From contig NZ_RKSM01000001.1 of NCBI RefSeq assembly GCF_008729015.1, positions 3,348,001-3,412,000 of the forward strand: 64,000 nucleotides of DNA, written 5' to 3'. The translations under genes and the position numbers were made by a program. The notes below the pieces were generated by a model. That model was given only the letters and a program-made list of their open reading frames with translations. It was not told the origin of the DNA and did not search any database. This document shows positions 52,262 through 61,154 of the stretch, in pieces; position 1 is the first letter of the stretch, and the number at the start of each line of letters is the position of its first letter. Origin of the DNA: Haloarcula sp. CBA1129 (GTDB lineage: Archaea > Halobacteriota > Halobacteria > Halobacteriales > Haloarculaceae).

Positions 52262-53662
52262 CTACTCCAGCGCGCTCTTGACCGCGGCCGCGACGCTCCG
52301 GGCGCGCTCGGCCAGCGGCTCGGGGACGTGGCCGCGCTCGACGGCCGCGTCCAGTTCGTCGTCGTCGACCCGCTCGACGGCCCCGTCGGCGTGTTTCACC
52401 ACGTCGACGTGGAGGTCGACGTACCGGGCGGTGTCGGGGAACACCTCGACGGGCGTACAGACGTTGACGTAGGTCCCCTTCTTTTCGCCGTCGCTGTCGC
52501 GGTACACCGTCGGGTACCACCAGCGTCCCTCCTTGACCTTCGTTTCGGCGATGTCGCCGGCCTCCTTCGGCACGCCGAGGGCGTCATAGGTGCCCCCGGC
52601 GGACATCTCCCGTTCGATGGTCACCGTGCCGTCGTCGTCGACTGACTGGACCTCGCCGTCGCCCAGCGTGATGAGACGGCCGTCGGGCTTGCCGTGGCCC
52701 AGCGATAGCGACCCGCCGACCTGCGGACCGAACTGCCGGGCCGTCACGGCGAAGGGGAAGTCCGTCTCGCCGGTTTCGAGGTCACCACACAGCGCCTCGA
52801 CGTAGTCCACGGCGGCGCTGGCCGCCCGGTCGCCGGCCTTTACGCGGTGGTGGCCCGGCATCGTCGCCGTCACCTCGCGGCGGGCCTCGTCCAGTGCGAA
52901 CCGGCTCTCCCGGCCGAACCACAGCCACGTCGTCGAAAGCCCCTCGTCGTAGCGGGTGGGCGCGCAGTCCTCGGGCGCATCGGCTCCGTCCAGCGCCTTG
53001 TCGATGGCCGCTGCGCGGTCGTTGGCGGCGTCGAGCGCTGTCGCCAGTGCGTCGAAGCTCGCGTCCTCGCTCGCCGATTCCCACGAGACGCCCCATCCCG
53101 CTCGGGGCTCCGCGGCGATGACGTCCAGCATCGCCGGCCCGCCGGTTCCCGGTGCACTGGCGGTCCCACCGCGTACGAGCGAGAGGAGTGACCCACGGAC
53201 CGCGACGGTGGTGTCCAGCACGGGCCGGCCGTTCGTCCACGGTGCGCTCGCCTCGACGACCTGCACCCGGAGCGTATCACCGGTCTCGACACGCTCGTCC
53301 GAGGACGAGTACGGGAGAAAGCCTTCGCCGTCGCCGAGGTCGACAACGGCTCCGCTGCCCAGCGTCTCGGTCACGGTGCCAGCGTAGACAGCGCCTTCTG
53401 GCGTCGGGTCGTTCCAGCGGAGCGTGTCACGCCCGATTTCGGTCAGGCGGTCCGTGACGGCCGCGGCAGAGTCGTGGTCGCCGATGACGCCGACGCCCTG
53501 CTGGTCGTCCGTCGTCGCAACGGTGACCGCTGCTCGCTCGTCGTCGAACTCACCGTCGAAGCGGTTTCGGATGGGTTCCGATGCCTGAACGACCTCGTGG
53601 CCTGCCTCGCGCAGCAACTGGGTCAGCGCCGTCGCGTAGATGCCCCTGACCCGGACGGTCAT
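52262..53662 (-). CDS. fau-1: FAU-1 type RNA-binding ribonuclease
   Basis: 466 residues of the archaeal FAU-1 family: an N-terminal part with an RNase E/G-like S1 fold (YAGTVTETLGSGAVVDLGDG), a central part and a C-terminal DUF402 domain (WWYPTVYRDSDGEKKGTYVNVCTP). FAU-1 binds AU-rich RNA and has been linked to 5S rRNA maturation in thermophilic archaea. Start ATG 53662 overlaps the stop of the preceding gene by four bases, so the two are coupled. Longer upstream reading is in another gene. Cytoplasmic. Confidence 0.92.
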   Translation of the reverse strand: MTVRVRGIYATALTQLLREAGHEVVQASEPIRNRFDGEFDDERAAVTVATTDDQQGVGVIGDHDSAAAVTDRLTEIGRDTLRWNDPTPEGAVYAGTVTETLGSGAVVDLGDGEGFLPYSSSDERVETGDTLRVQVVEASAPWTNGRPVLDTTVAVRGSLLSLVRGGTASAPGTGGPAMLDVIAAEPRAGWGVSWESASEDASFDALATALDAANDRAAAIDKALDGADAPEDCAPTRYDEGLSTTWLWFGRESRFALDEARREVTATMPGHHRVKAGDRAASAAVDYVEALCGDLETGETDFPFAVTARQFGPQVGGSLSLGHGKPDGRLITLGDGEVQSVDDDGTVTIEREMSAGGTYDALGVPKEAGDIAETKVKEGRWWYPTVYRDSDGEKKGTYVNVCTPVEVFPDTARYVDLHVDVVKHADGAVERVDDDELDAAVERGHVPEPLAERARSVAAAVKSALE

Positions 53663-54033
53663 AGCGCGTCCTCGTCGGCGGCAAAGCGGACCCGTCCGTG
53701 GACCGTCGGCCCCAGCGACAACTCTACCTTGTCGTCGCTCAAGACCCGTCCACCCTCGATGGGGACGCCCCAAGTGTCGAACCGGAGGTAGCCACGGATG
53801 TCGTCGGCGTGGGTGAACAGGTCGCAGTACTCGACGGTGTGTTCCTGAATCTCGCTGGAGCTGTGTGCGATATCCATATCAGAGTACACCGTCTCGCGGC
53901 CGTCGAAGAAGGCTTCGAGTGTATCGGCCGCGTCGTCGGTGGCCGCGACGACCGCGTCGGAGGCCGCTTCGATGGTGTTCTGGTCGACGCCCGCATCGCG
54001 CAGCGCCTGCTGCTCGCGTTGCGTGAAGTGCAT
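53659..54033 (-). CDS. DUF7532-like haloarchaeal protein
   Basis: 124 residues; helical first half (FTQREQQALRDAGVDQNTIE) and a beta second half ending in DKVELSLGPTVHGRVRFA. Pattern and position before FAU-1 fit the haloarchaeal DUF7532 group. Overlap of four bases with the FAU-1 start suggests functional coupling in RNA metabolism, but nothing in the sequence shows RNA binding. Acidic, soluble. Confidence 0.78.
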   Translation of the reverse strand: MHFTQREQQALRDAGVDQNTIEAASDAVVAATDDAADTLEAFFDGRETVYSDMDIAHSSSEIQEHTVEYCDLFTHADDIRGYLRFDTWGVPIEGGRVLSDDKVELSLGPTVHGRVRFAADEDAL

Positions 54034-54077
54034 ACCCGCGAATCAGTAGCGGGGAGAGGAAAACAGTGCGGAATCGC

Positions 54078-54239
54078 CTACACGATCATCGCGTTCAGCA
54101 CGAGCATCAACAGCCCGAACATGACGCCGGTCGCGACGATTGTTCGGGGGTCGATACGGATCGTATTCTGGTCTTCAGCGTCGAAATACCGGACCAGTCC
54201 CGCACTGGACATCAGTCCGCCGCTGTCGCTCCCACTCAT
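54078..54239 (-). CDS. secG: Preprotein translocase subunit SecG (Sec61-beta)
   Basis: 53 residues, too short for simple length filters but clearly Sec61-beta: [15 protein letters not shown], then [20 protein letters not shown] with a single C-terminal membrane helix. The N terminus is cytoplasmic. It is the small accessory subunit of SecYEG, membrane-embedded. Lies 44 bases upstream of the DUF7532-like gene on the same strand, so the order secG, DUF7532-like, fau-1 may be one transcript. Confidence 0.92.
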   Translation of the reverse strand: MSGSDSGGLMSSAGLVRYFDAEDQNTIRIDPRTIVATGVMFGLLMLVLNAMIV

Positions 54240-54354
54240 ACATCAGGGTGGTGTATCACCAACACTAAGCCTTTCGGGTCACCCGCGATTGCGTGTGCCG
54301 AGTACACATGGATAACCCTTATCAGATACCACGGGCTAACACGAACAGAGTACT

Positions 54355-54621
54355 ATGACGGTTACACTGAAGGACTTTTACGCGGACTGGTGCGGCCCTT
54401 GCAAAACGCAGGACCCGATCCTCGAAGACCTCGAAGAGGAGTGGACGGACGTCGAGTTCGAGAAGGTCAACGTCGATGAGGAGCAGGACGTCGCCAACGA
54501 GTATCAGGTACGCTCGCTGCCGACGCTCATCATCGAGAACGACGACGGCATCGTCGAGCGGTTCGTCGGCGTCACGCAGGCCGACGACATCGACGACGCG
54601 CTGCAGCAAGCCTCGGCGTAA
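54355..54621 (+). CDS. Thioredoxin
   Basis: 88 residues: a compact thioredoxin with active site WCGPC near residue 12-16 and the cis-proline loop SLPTLII. Short compared with E. coli TrxA (about 108) because the first strand and helix are missing, a common archaeal form. Reduces protein disulfides using thioredoxin reductase; none is in the window. TATA-like CCTTATCAG lies about 30-38 bases upstream. Confidence 0.92.
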   Translation: MTVTLKDFYADWCGPCKTQDPILEDLEEEWTDVEFEKVNVDEEQDVANEYQVRSLPTLIIENDDGIVERFVGVTQADDIDDALQQASA

Positions 54622-54670
54622 CACAGCGGCTTTTCGCGGTTCGTCACATCGATCAGTAGCGACCGCTGGC

Positions 54671-55423
54671 TCACTCTCGTTCGGCCAGCCCCGCATCGTC
54701 GATTTCGTCGACGGCGATCAGCATTCGTCCGCCCTCAAGCGCCGTCACCATCTTCGACTCGGTGAACGTGGTTTCGTCGGCCCGCAACCCCTTGCTCTGG
54801 CCGGTCCATTTCCCACCGCTTCTGACGACCGGAATGACGTGCGTCCGGATGTGCTTTACCTCGTCGCTCGGGTGGAGTTCTGACCAGTGCGTGCCGATCA
54901 ACTCCTCCGAATCATAGCCGTAATACGAGGCGTAGGTCTCGTCGACCCGCTCGAAGCGTTCGTCCGTGCCGATGACACCGACGCCGCTGAGCTTGACCTC
55001 GCTGCCGGTTTTGAAGCTGCCGTCCGAGTCGACCGCGTGTTCGACCCGTCGGATGAGCGACGTGTACTGGTCCGTCCCGACGGACTTCTTGAGATAATCA
55101 GTGACGCCGGCCTGAATGATTTCGGCAGCGACGTCGCCGGTCTCCTCTCCAGAGAACAACAACACCGGTAACTCCTGATGGGTCTCGCGAATCGCTTCGA
55201 GGAAGTCGATGCCGTTCATCTCTGGCATATTGTAGTCGCTGACGACACAGTCGAAGTCCGTCTCCGACGACCGGATCATCGTCAGCGCAGTTTCGGGGTT
55301 CGTCTCCGTCGTGACAGTACAGTCGAGGCCGCTGTCGTCTCGTTCGAGATACACTTCGACGAGGGCTCCCAACGCTGCGTCGTCGTCGACATGGAGGATT
55401 GAGAGCGGGGCTTCTGACTCCAT
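54671..55423 (-). CDS. Response regulator with PAS domain
   Basis: 250 residues. Receiver domain (about 1-125): ILHVDDDAALG gives the acidic pocket, VSDYNMPEMNG the phosphorylated aspartate, LFSGEETGD the conserved Ser/Thr region and YLKKSVG the lysine. A PAS domain (about 135-240) follows, with YYGYDSEELIGTHWSELHPSDE. No DNA-binding or kinase domain, so it passes phosphate-dependent signals to another protein. Haloarchaea have many of these. Partner histidine kinase not in the window. Confidence 0.9.
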   Translation of the reverse strand: MESEAPLSILHVDDDAALGALVEVYLERDDSGLDCTVTTETNPETALTMIRSSETDFDCVVSDYNMPEMNGIDFLEAIRETHQELPVLLFSGEETGDVAAEIIQAGVTDYLKKSVGTDQYTSLIRRVEHAVDSDGSFKTGSEVKLSGVGVIGTDERFERVDETYASYYGYDSEELIGTHWSELHPSDEVKHIRTHVIPVVRSGGKWTGQSKGLRADETTFTESKMVTALEGGRMLIAVDEIDDAGLAERE

Positions 55424-55785
55424 CCTGTATTGGCAAGGCTGCAGTACGCAAGTATTTGCTGCTCACTTGTCTCTATCTGATAACTATGTGCAACTGCGGT
55501 CCTCGCTCTAGGCCGCGCCAGCGTCTCGTCGCTGGCGTCGGGGAAAGGCAGGGCTGCCACCGAAGCGGGATCAGTAACAATGTTACTGTCGGCGGCTGGG
55601 CGGTCGCAGTATGGCTGTCGGCGGTCGGGCGGTCGCGACAGGCATACCGCTCGCCGTCGGCGAGCGGTTTCACTCCGAGCGCGCTCACAGAGCGCGACTC
55701 GGAGGTCATTTTTAGCGTAGATTTTTGCAACAGGGGGTTTCCTCGCGCCTACGGCGCTGCGGGAACCCCCTGCAGTAAAAAGGTA
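55424..55785. repeat. Palindrome-rich element 3' of F420 reductase gene
   Basis: Gene-free stretch holding five hairpins: 8-bp stem 55516-55537; 17-base palindrome 55572-55588; 10-bp stem with three-base loop 55646-55668; bipartite 14-bp stem 55673-55704; and a long imperfect hairpin 55731-55772 flanked by TTTTT and AAAAA, probably the transcription terminator of the gene at 55786. A 29-base near-duplicate lies at 55586-55614 and 55615-55643. The minus-strand open frame here is not credible as a gene. It looks like a mobile or repetitive haloarchaeal element; copies elsewhere cannot be checked here. Confidence 0.65.
55731..55772 (-). terminator. Strong hairpin, likely terminator of F420-NADP reductase
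   Basis: CAGGGGGTT 55731-55739 pairs with AACCCCCTG 55764-55772, continued by an inner GCGCC/GGCGC stem. The element starts 14 bases after the minus-strand stop codon, with TTTTT and AAAAA just outside, so on the minus strand the hairpin is followed by a T-rich run only weakly. Position supports termination. Confidence 0.5.
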
Positions 55786-56454
55786 CTATTGGAACCGAAC
55801 GCCCAGATCGTGCAGGCCGTCGTTGTGCCGGGCGACGTTGATGAGCAGCGGCGTCAGTCCCTCGACTTCCGCAGCGTTGGCGAGCGGGCCGCCGTCCAGC
55901 GCACGAAGCCCCTCGATGCCTTCGGCGAGTTCACAGACGGTGTCCTTAGCGTCGGTGTCGTCGCCGACGACGATGGTATCCCAGTCGAGGTCGGCATCGA
56001 GGTTGGCGAGACGACCGGCCGCGAGGTTGTGGAACGCGCCGACGACGGGCGTGTCGTCGGGGGCGGCGTTTGCGGCCAGTTGTGTGACGCTGCCGGCACC
56101 GGGGCGGTTGTAGTGGAAGCCGTCCTCGTCGCGTTGCATCCCGACGGCCGGCGAGACGAGCGTTGTGTCGTCGAGTTCGTCGGCGACGGCGTCGATAGTG
56201 TCCGTGAGATGGTAGGCGGGAACGGCGGCGACGACGATGTCAGCGCGGGCGGCGGCGTCCTCGTTACTCAAGCCGGCAATCGAGATGTCGTCGTGGCCGC
56301 GGCTGGCCAGTTCTGTCTCGTACTCTTCGGCTTTGTTCGCCGCCTTCTGGGCTTTCCGGGAGCCGACGATAATCGTGTGGTTGGTGTCGTCAGCCCAGCG
56401 GAGGGCGAGGCCTTGGCCGATGTCTCCGGTACCGCCAAGCAACGCGATGTCCAT
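55786..56454 (-). CDS. npdG: NADPH-dependent F420 reductase
   Basis: 222 residues. LLGGTGDIGQGLALR is the NADP Rossmann motif and GSRKAQKA the arginine/lysine loop that selects NADP(H). AAVPAYHLTDTIDAV and VVGAFHNLAA match the F420-dependent NADP oxidoreductase family (Fno). It passes hydride between coenzyme F420 and NADP, linking F420 redox to biosynthesis. ATG 56454 starts directly before the Rossmann strand; in-frame sequence upstream is not conserved. Cytoplasmic. Confidence 0.91.
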   Translation of the reverse strand: MDIALLGGTGDIGQGLALRWADDTNHTIIVGSRKAQKAANKAEEYETELASRGHDDISIAGLSNEDAAARADIVVAAVPAYHLTDTIDAVADELDDTTLVSPAVGMQRDEDGFHYNRPGAGSVTQLAANAAPDDTPVVGAFHNLAAGRLANLDADLDWDTIVVGDDTDAKDTVCELAEGIEGLRALDGGPLANAAEVEGLTPLLINVARHNDGLHDLGVRFQ

Positions 56455-56503
56455 ATCTACGGCGTAGGCCGACCACTGAATAAACGTTGTGTGACAGGTT
56501 CGC

Positions 56504-56893
56504 TCAGGTGTATTCTTCCCATGCCCGGTCGAACCCGCCGGCAAAGGCGACGTACAGGGCGCTCCCGAGGCCCACCAGATAGCTGAGCCACTGGGTCGCG
56601 ATGCCGGGGACTGAGGTATCCCCAAGCGCGAGGGCGAATACGGTCGAGAGCGGCACCATTACGAAAAAGAGGACGATAATGAACATCCCGACGCGACCCG
56701 GCCGATGCGAGGAGCCGAGAACCTCGTCGTACTCACGCATCGTCCAGTAGGCCGCGACAAGACCGATTATCTGGCAGACGACAGCGTACAGCGGCACTAG
56801 GTCGACCGACGGCTCGCGGATGACCGCGCCCCCGACGAGCCCGGCCCAAATGCTCACCAGAAGTGCCCAGCCAAACGTCGGCAGTCGTCGCAT
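56504..56893 (-). CDS. Four-helix membrane protein
   Basis: 129 residues with four hydrophobic helices (about 6-25, 30-48, 68-90, 98-120) and a basic/acidic loop REYDEVLGSSHRPGRVG. No conserved polar residues that point to a function were recognised. Same strand as the F420 reductase, 49 bases before it; a shared transcript is possible. Confidence 0.7.
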   Translation of the reverse strand: MRRLPTFGWALLVSIWAGLVGGAVIREPSVDLVPLYAVVCQIIGLVAAYWTMREYDEVLGSSHRPGRVGMFIIVLFFVMVPLSTVFALALGDTSVPGIATQWLSYLVGLGSALYVAFAGGFDRAWEEYT

Positions 56894-56962
56894 ACCCGAG
56901 GTCTCTGCCCCGCCAGTGAAACCGTTGCCGTTTATTATTGGAGGGCGATGCCCCGCTCCCCG

Positions 56963-57835
56963 TTATATCGTTTCGAGAAGCTCGGGCAGGTCGGTGACTG
57001 ATTCGATGACGGCGCTCGCACCGTTGTTAGCGAACGTCCGGCGGCCGGCGTCGCCAGTCAATCCGCCGGTCAAGACGCCGATACCGTAGTACACGCGGTC
57101 GTCGTCGGTCTCGTCGGCGTTGACCGCCGTCGCCACGTCGTCGAGAGTGTCCCCGGCGAAGGCGACCCGCTCAGCGTCGAAGCGTTCGGCGAGTGTCCGC
57201 AAAGCGGCGGGATGGGGCTTGCCCTCCTCCCAGTCGTCCATGGTGAAGCGGTGTTCCGGCGGCAGGTCGAGGCCGACGCGCTCCAGCGCGATGTCGGCCT
57301 CGGCGGCGGGGCGACCGGTGACGACGCCGACGGCGAAACGGTCCTGCAGCGCTGACAGCGTCTCGTCGTCGACCAGCAGCGGCTCGTCGTGGATGTAGCC
57401 CGGCGCGTCGAACGGTGGCTCGCCGCCTTCGATGTCGCGGTAGAGATCAGTACCGAGATACAGCGCTTGGAACACGTCCCGGAGCTGGTCGGGGTCCCAA
57501 GCGTCGAAGACTCGGCTTTCGGCCGGGTCGTCGAGCAGGTCACGAACCACTGCCTCGGCCGCCGCAAGCCCGCCGCCGCGCTCGGCGATGGCGTCGGTAA
57601 AGGCCGCTAGGTCGGCGACGGTGGATTCACGACCGGCGAGAACGAACAGCGCCGCCGCGTCGGTCAGTTCCCAGTCGTTGTTGAACCCGCCGGCGTCCTT
57701 GAACTGCTGGATTGCCGACTTCTCAATCGTGTCGCCGTACACCCGGTCGATAGATTCGACGATTGCTCGGCGATAGGAGTCCGCTACGTCTACTAACACG
57801 CCGTCGATGTCGAGGACGACCGCGTCGATTTGCAT
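56963..57835 (-). CDS. HAD-superfamily phosphatase (TIGR01548-like)
   Basis: 290 residues, HAD subfamily IA. Motif I is [11 protein letters not shown] with the nucleophile aspartate, motif II VVTGRP, motif III the lysine in EEGKPHP, motif [10 protein letters not shown]. The long helical cap between motifs I and II fits the TIGR01548 type phosphatases of haloarchaea. Substrate unknown; not adjacent to a biosynthetic operon. ATG 57835 precedes motif I directly. Cytoplasmic. Confidence 0.88.
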   Translation of the reverse strand: MQIDAVVLDIDGVLVDVADSYRRAIVESIDRVYGDTIEKSAIQQFKDAGGFNNDWELTDAAALFVLAGRESTVADLAAFTDAIAERGGGLAAAEAVVRDLLDDPAESRVFDAWDPDQLRDVFQALYLGTDLYRDIEGGEPPFDAPGYIHDEPLLVDDETLSALQDRFAVGVVTGRPAAEADIALERVGLDLPPEHRFTMDDWEEGKPHPAALRTLAERFDAERVAFAGDTLDDVATAVNADETDDDRVYYGIGVLTGGLTGDAGRRTFANNGASAVIESVTDLPELLETI

Positions 57836-57854
57836 GAGCGAGCGAAAGCGGGCC

Positions 57855-58259
57855 TCACTCAAGCGCCTTGCTATCTTTCGCGCGGTACAGCGTCTCCCCG
57901 CCGGGGAGCTGCTCTCGCTTGACGGCGACTGTGGGCTGGTCGCCACCTAGTGTGGTGAACCAGAACGCCGCCTCAACGGCGTCGGCAACGGTCAGGGTCG
58001 GCCGGTGAAGTTCAGGCGGGAGGTTCCGGGCGAATACGATATCACACCCCGAATACACGGACAGGTCGGGGTTGAGTACGTCGTCAATGATGAACCGTAC
58101 GCCCTCGGGGACCGCCCGTTCGACGATATCTGTGGCTGTCACGTCCACGCCCCGCTCGGCCAGTTGCTCGGCTATGTCGGGGTGGTTCCCGACGCCGACC
58201 TCGACGACGGAATCGACGGACGCGAGTCGGTCGACGAGCGGGTCGGTGGTGTCGGTCAC
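57855..58259 (-). CDS. UPF0146 family protein
   Basis: 134 residues from GTG 58259: [20 protein letters not shown], then VTATDI and [14 protein letters not shown] give the SAM-methyltransferase-like Rossmann half known as UPF0146, too short for a full methyltransferase. Upstream in frame another GTG (58304) is possible but would place the start inside the promoter and coding start of amzA. With GTG 58259, GCATATGC lies 26-33 bases upstream. Function unknown. Confidence 0.8.
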   Translation of the reverse strand: MTDTTDPLVDRLASVDSVVEVGVGNHPDIAEQLAERGVDVTATDIVERAVPEGVRFIIDDVLNPDLSVYSGCDIVFARNLPPELHRPTLTVADAVEAAFWFTTLGGDQPTVAVKREQLPGGETLYRAKDSKALE

Positions 58260-58265
58260 GTCGTA

Positions 58266-58275
58266 CAATTTATGA
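58266..58275 (+). promoter_or_regulatory. TATA-like box of archaemetzincin gene
   Basis: CAATTTATGA lies 24-33 bases before ATG 58299, the spacing for a leaderless transcript. It overlaps the leader and possible promoter of the divergent UPF0146 gene. Confidence 0.5.
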
Positions 58276-58298
58276 GATGCGGGCGCATATGCGTTCCC

Positions 58299-58820
58299 AT
58301 GCACGTCGACATCGTGCCGGTGGGCGAGGTCTCAGCCCAAGTTAAACGCGAGGCCTCGGACGGACTTCGCTCCGTCTACGACTGTGAGGTCTCGATGCAC
58401 GAGCCCCAGTCCATTCCCGCCGGCGCGTACGATGGGGATCGCGACCAGTACCGCGCCGAGGAGTTCATCGACCTCGCTCGCCGGGTCGGCTCCGGCGGCA
58501 AGAACATCGCTATCACCCCGAAAGACCTCTTCTACCGTCGCCGAAACTACGTCTTCGGGCTCGCGTATCTCGGTGGTTCCGGCAGCGTCATCTCTACCTA
58601 CCGGCTCCAGACCTCCTCCGACGGCGGCTTCTCGAACCGCTCGGCCGGCGAAATCTTCTCCCAGCGAGTCCGCAAGGAGGTCGTCCACGAGGTCGGCCAC
58701 ACCCTCGGGCTGGAGCACTGTGACAACAAGCGCTGCGTGATGAACTTCTCCCCCACGGTCCGACAGGTCGACGTCAAGGAAGTTTCGCTGTGTGGCTCCT
58801 GCCAGCGAAACGTCCTGTAG
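58299..58820 (+). CDS. amzA: Archaemetzincin metallopeptidase
   Basis: 173 residues, normal for archaeal AmzA. HEVGHTLGLEHC is the HExxHxxGxxH zinc site, followed by CDNKRCVM, which includes the met-turn, and CGSC, the second structural zinc site (C-x4-C-M-x17-C-x2-C pattern). The zinc peptidase's substrate is unknown; catalytic activity is predicted. No signal peptide, so cytoplasmic. ATG 58299 chosen by family start (HVDIVPVG) and by TATA distance. Confidence 0.92.
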   Translation: MHVDIVPVGEVSAQVKREASDGLRSVYDCEVSMHEPQSIPAGAYDGDRDQYRAEEFIDLARRVGSGGKNIAITPKDLFYRRRNYVFGLAYLGGSGSVISTYRLQTSSDGGFSNRSAGEIFSQRVRKEVVHEVGHTLGLEHCDNKRCVMNFSPTVRQVDVKEVSLCGSCQRNVL

Positions 58821-58888
58821 TTTGCGAACGGATACCAATCTGTTTGGGGACGGTGCATATTCTTCTGTGGTACTGGTACACATACGCG

Positions 58889-59104
58889 ATGAGCAAGAGT
58901 CAGTCCCCCGAGCGCGTCGCGGAACTGCGAGACATCTTCGTGTCGGTCACCGGCGACGAATCGATCACTGAACCTCAGACCGACGAGCAATCCGACCGCG
59001 AACTCGACCCGGACGAGGAGTTCGACCCGGAGGAAGTCGCCGACGGCCTCGATGATGCGGTTGCGGGTTCCGAGACGAGCGGTGGTAGCGACCCTGCGGC
59101 CTGA
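58889..59104 (+). CDS. Small acidic haloarchaeal protein
   Basis: 71 residues, very acidic. The start SPERVAELRDIFVSVTGDESITE resembles the N terminus of haloarchaeal conditioned-medium-induced (Cmi4-like) proteins, but the match is from memory and short. The rest is a disordered Asp/Glu-rich tail. TATA-like sequence is not obvious. Lies 68 bases after amzA; function unknown. Confidence 0.65.
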   Translation: MSKSQSPERVAELRDIFVSVTGDESITEPQTDEQSDRELDPDEEFDPEEVADGLDDAVAGSETSGGSDPAA

Positions 59105-59322
59105 CGCCCTGCACTGTTCCTGCGCCCCCTATGAATAGCGGCTGTACTACCATCTGAGATAGTCGTTTCACCAGCTAACTACCGAAATGATATGTGGATT
59201 GCAATACCCACGCCGGGCACAGTTCAGCAGGCACGACCGTCGAGTAGTGACCTTCGTCAACAAAACCGATTATCCACAGTTGTTCCCGGAAAAACAGCTC
59301 CGGCTTGGCTCCCGCGCTAAAC

Positions 59323-61152
59323 TTACGGCGAGTAGTAGTACTCGCCGGCGTTCTTCTGCTCGCGGTCCAGCTGTGAGTCGGGCTTGTTGATGCGCGGTCG
59401 GGAGGTCCGCTCGTCGCGGCGGAAGGTGATATCGAGGTTCTTGAGGAACTCGTTCATGCCCTCGCGCATGCCCTGTGGCGGCGCGGCGTGGCCGTTCCGT
59501 GCCGGCTCGCCGTCGAAGACGAGCAGCCGGTCGGCCAGAAGGTCGATCATGTAGATGTCGTGGTCGATGACCATCGCCGTCGCGTCGTGGTTCTCGGCGT
59601 AGCGCCGGATCGCGGAGGTCGCCATGACCCGCTGTTCCACGTCCAGATGGGCCGAGGGCTCGTCCAGCAGGTAGAGGTCGGCGTCCTTCGAGAGACAGGC
59701 CGCGATGGCGACCCGCTGGCGCTCCCCGCCCGAGAGGTCGGTGAGCTGCTGTTCCATCACCGATTCGAGCTGGAGCGGCTGTGCGATTTCGGTGTTCCAG
59801 TAGGAACTGCCGAAGTCGTCAGTGATGGATGCGAGGAAGGCGTCGACCCGCATCGGCTGGTCGATCTCGATGTACTGGGGCTTGTAGGCGATGTCGAGAC
59901 TGGTGTCGATTTCGCCCGCAGTCGGTTCCAGCCGCCCGGCGAGCATCTTCGCGAACGTCGACTTCCCGATACCGTTCGGGCCGACGACGCCCAGCACTTC
60001 GCTCTCGCGGATGGTGCCGGCCTCGACGGAAAGCGAGAACTCGCCGTCGCCGTAGCTCTTCCCGAGTTCGGGGTACTCGATGACCACGTCGCCGTTCGAG
60101 GCGCTCCGTGGCGCGTGTTCCTCGAACTCGATGTCCGTCTGGCGGATACGCATGTTCTCGTTTTCGAGGTAGCCCGAGAGGTACTCGTTGATTCCCTTCT
60201 TCGTCGATTTTGGCGGCGTGATGACACCGAACGCGCCGGGAGTCCCGTAAGCGACGTTGATGTTGTCCGCGAGCAGGTCCAGAATGGCGAGGTCGTGCTC
60301 GACGACGAGCATCGAGCGGTTCTCCTCCTCGGCGAGTTCGCGGATGAGTCGCGCGGCGGTCATCCGCTGGCCGATGTCGAGATACGGCGTGATCTCGTCG
60401 AGGAAATAGAAGTCCGCGTCCCGCGCCAGCGTCGCGACGAGGGCGACCCGCTGGAGTTCCCCACCCGAGAGGTCGCCGATGTGATTGTCCACGACCGGCT
60501 CGATACCCGTCTGCTCGATGAGGTAGTCGAGGTCGCCCCGTTCGTCGGTCTGGTCCAGCAGCTCGATGGCTTTGCCGTCGAACTGGTCCGGAATCCGGTC
60601 GACGTACTGGGGCTTGCGGGCGACATCCACGTCGCCGTCACGCATCTGTTCGAGGTACTCCTGCAGGGCGGTCCCGCGGTACTCGTCGAGAATCTCGCCC
60701 CAGTCCGGTTCCTCGCCGTAGCGGCCCAGATTGGGCTGCATCTCGTCGGCGAGGATGCGAACGGCGGTGGTCTTCCCGATGCCGTTCGGGCCGAGAATCC
60801 CGGTGACCTGACCCTCGGCGGGGCTCGGGAGCCCGTACAGTGCGAAGGCGTTCTCCCCGTAGCGGTGAACCGGCTCGTCGGTCAGCTCCTGTGGGAGATT
60901 GATAATCTCGATAGCGTCGAACGGGCACTTGTTCACGCAGATCCCGCAGGATTCGCCCAGACAGATCTCCTCGGAGATGCGGACCTGATCGGGCTGGCCC
61001 TCGAATGGTTCGTCCTCCTCGTACTCGTCTTCCCGTTTGACGATACACTCTTTCCCGCTGCGGTTGGGCGGGCAGTAGTTCATGCACTCGTAGTTACAGC
61101 GGTCGGGCTGACACCGCTCTAGGTCGACGACGGCGATACTGTCCTCAGCCAT
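59323..61152 (-). CDS. abce1: Ribosome recycling ATPase ABCE1 (Rli1)
   Basis: 609 residues. N-terminal Fe-S domain with two 4Fe-4S cysteine sets (CQPDRCNYECMNYC and CLGESCGICVNKCP), then twin ABC domains: GPNGIGKTT/LSGGELQR and GPNGIGKST/LSGGERQR, Walker B FLDEITPYLD and LLDEPSAHLD. It splits ribosomes after termination and is essential in archaea. ATG 61152 starts the conserved region; the EMC6-like gene begins only two bases upstream of it on the same strand. Cytoplasmic. Confidence 0.96.
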   Translation of the reverse strand: MAEDSIAVVDLERCQPDRCNYECMNYCPPNRSGKECIVKREDEYEEDEPFEGQPDQVRISEEICLGESCGICVNKCPFDAIEIINLPQELTDEPVHRYGENAFALYGLPSPAEGQVTGILGPNGIGKTTAVRILADEMQPNLGRYGEEPDWGEILDEYRGTALQEYLEQMRDGDVDVARKPQYVDRIPDQFDGKAIELLDQTDERGDLDYLIEQTGIEPVVDNHIGDLSGGELQRVALVATLARDADFYFLDEITPYLDIGQRMTAARLIRELAEEENRSMLVVEHDLAILDLLADNINVAYGTPGAFGVITPPKSTKKGINEYLSGYLENENMRIRQTDIEFEEHAPRSASNGDVVIEYPELGKSYGDGEFSLSVEAGTIRESEVLGVVGPNGIGKSTFAKMLAGRLEPTAGEIDTSLDIAYKPQYIEIDQPMRVDAFLASITDDFGSSYWNTEIAQPLQLESVMEQQLTDLSGGERQRVAIAACLSKDADLYLLDEPSAHLDVEQRVMATSAIRRYAENHDATAMVIDHDIYMIDLLADRLLVFDGEPARNGHAAPPQGMREGMNEFLKNLDITFRRDERTSRPRINKPDSQLDREQKNAGEYYYSP

Positions 61153-61154
61153 CG

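Noticed and set aside
55473-55730. An 85-codon open frame on the minus strand in the palindromic element
   Set aside because: It runs through hairpins and a tandem repeat, is basic and unlike haloarchaeal proteins; better read as non-coding repeat.
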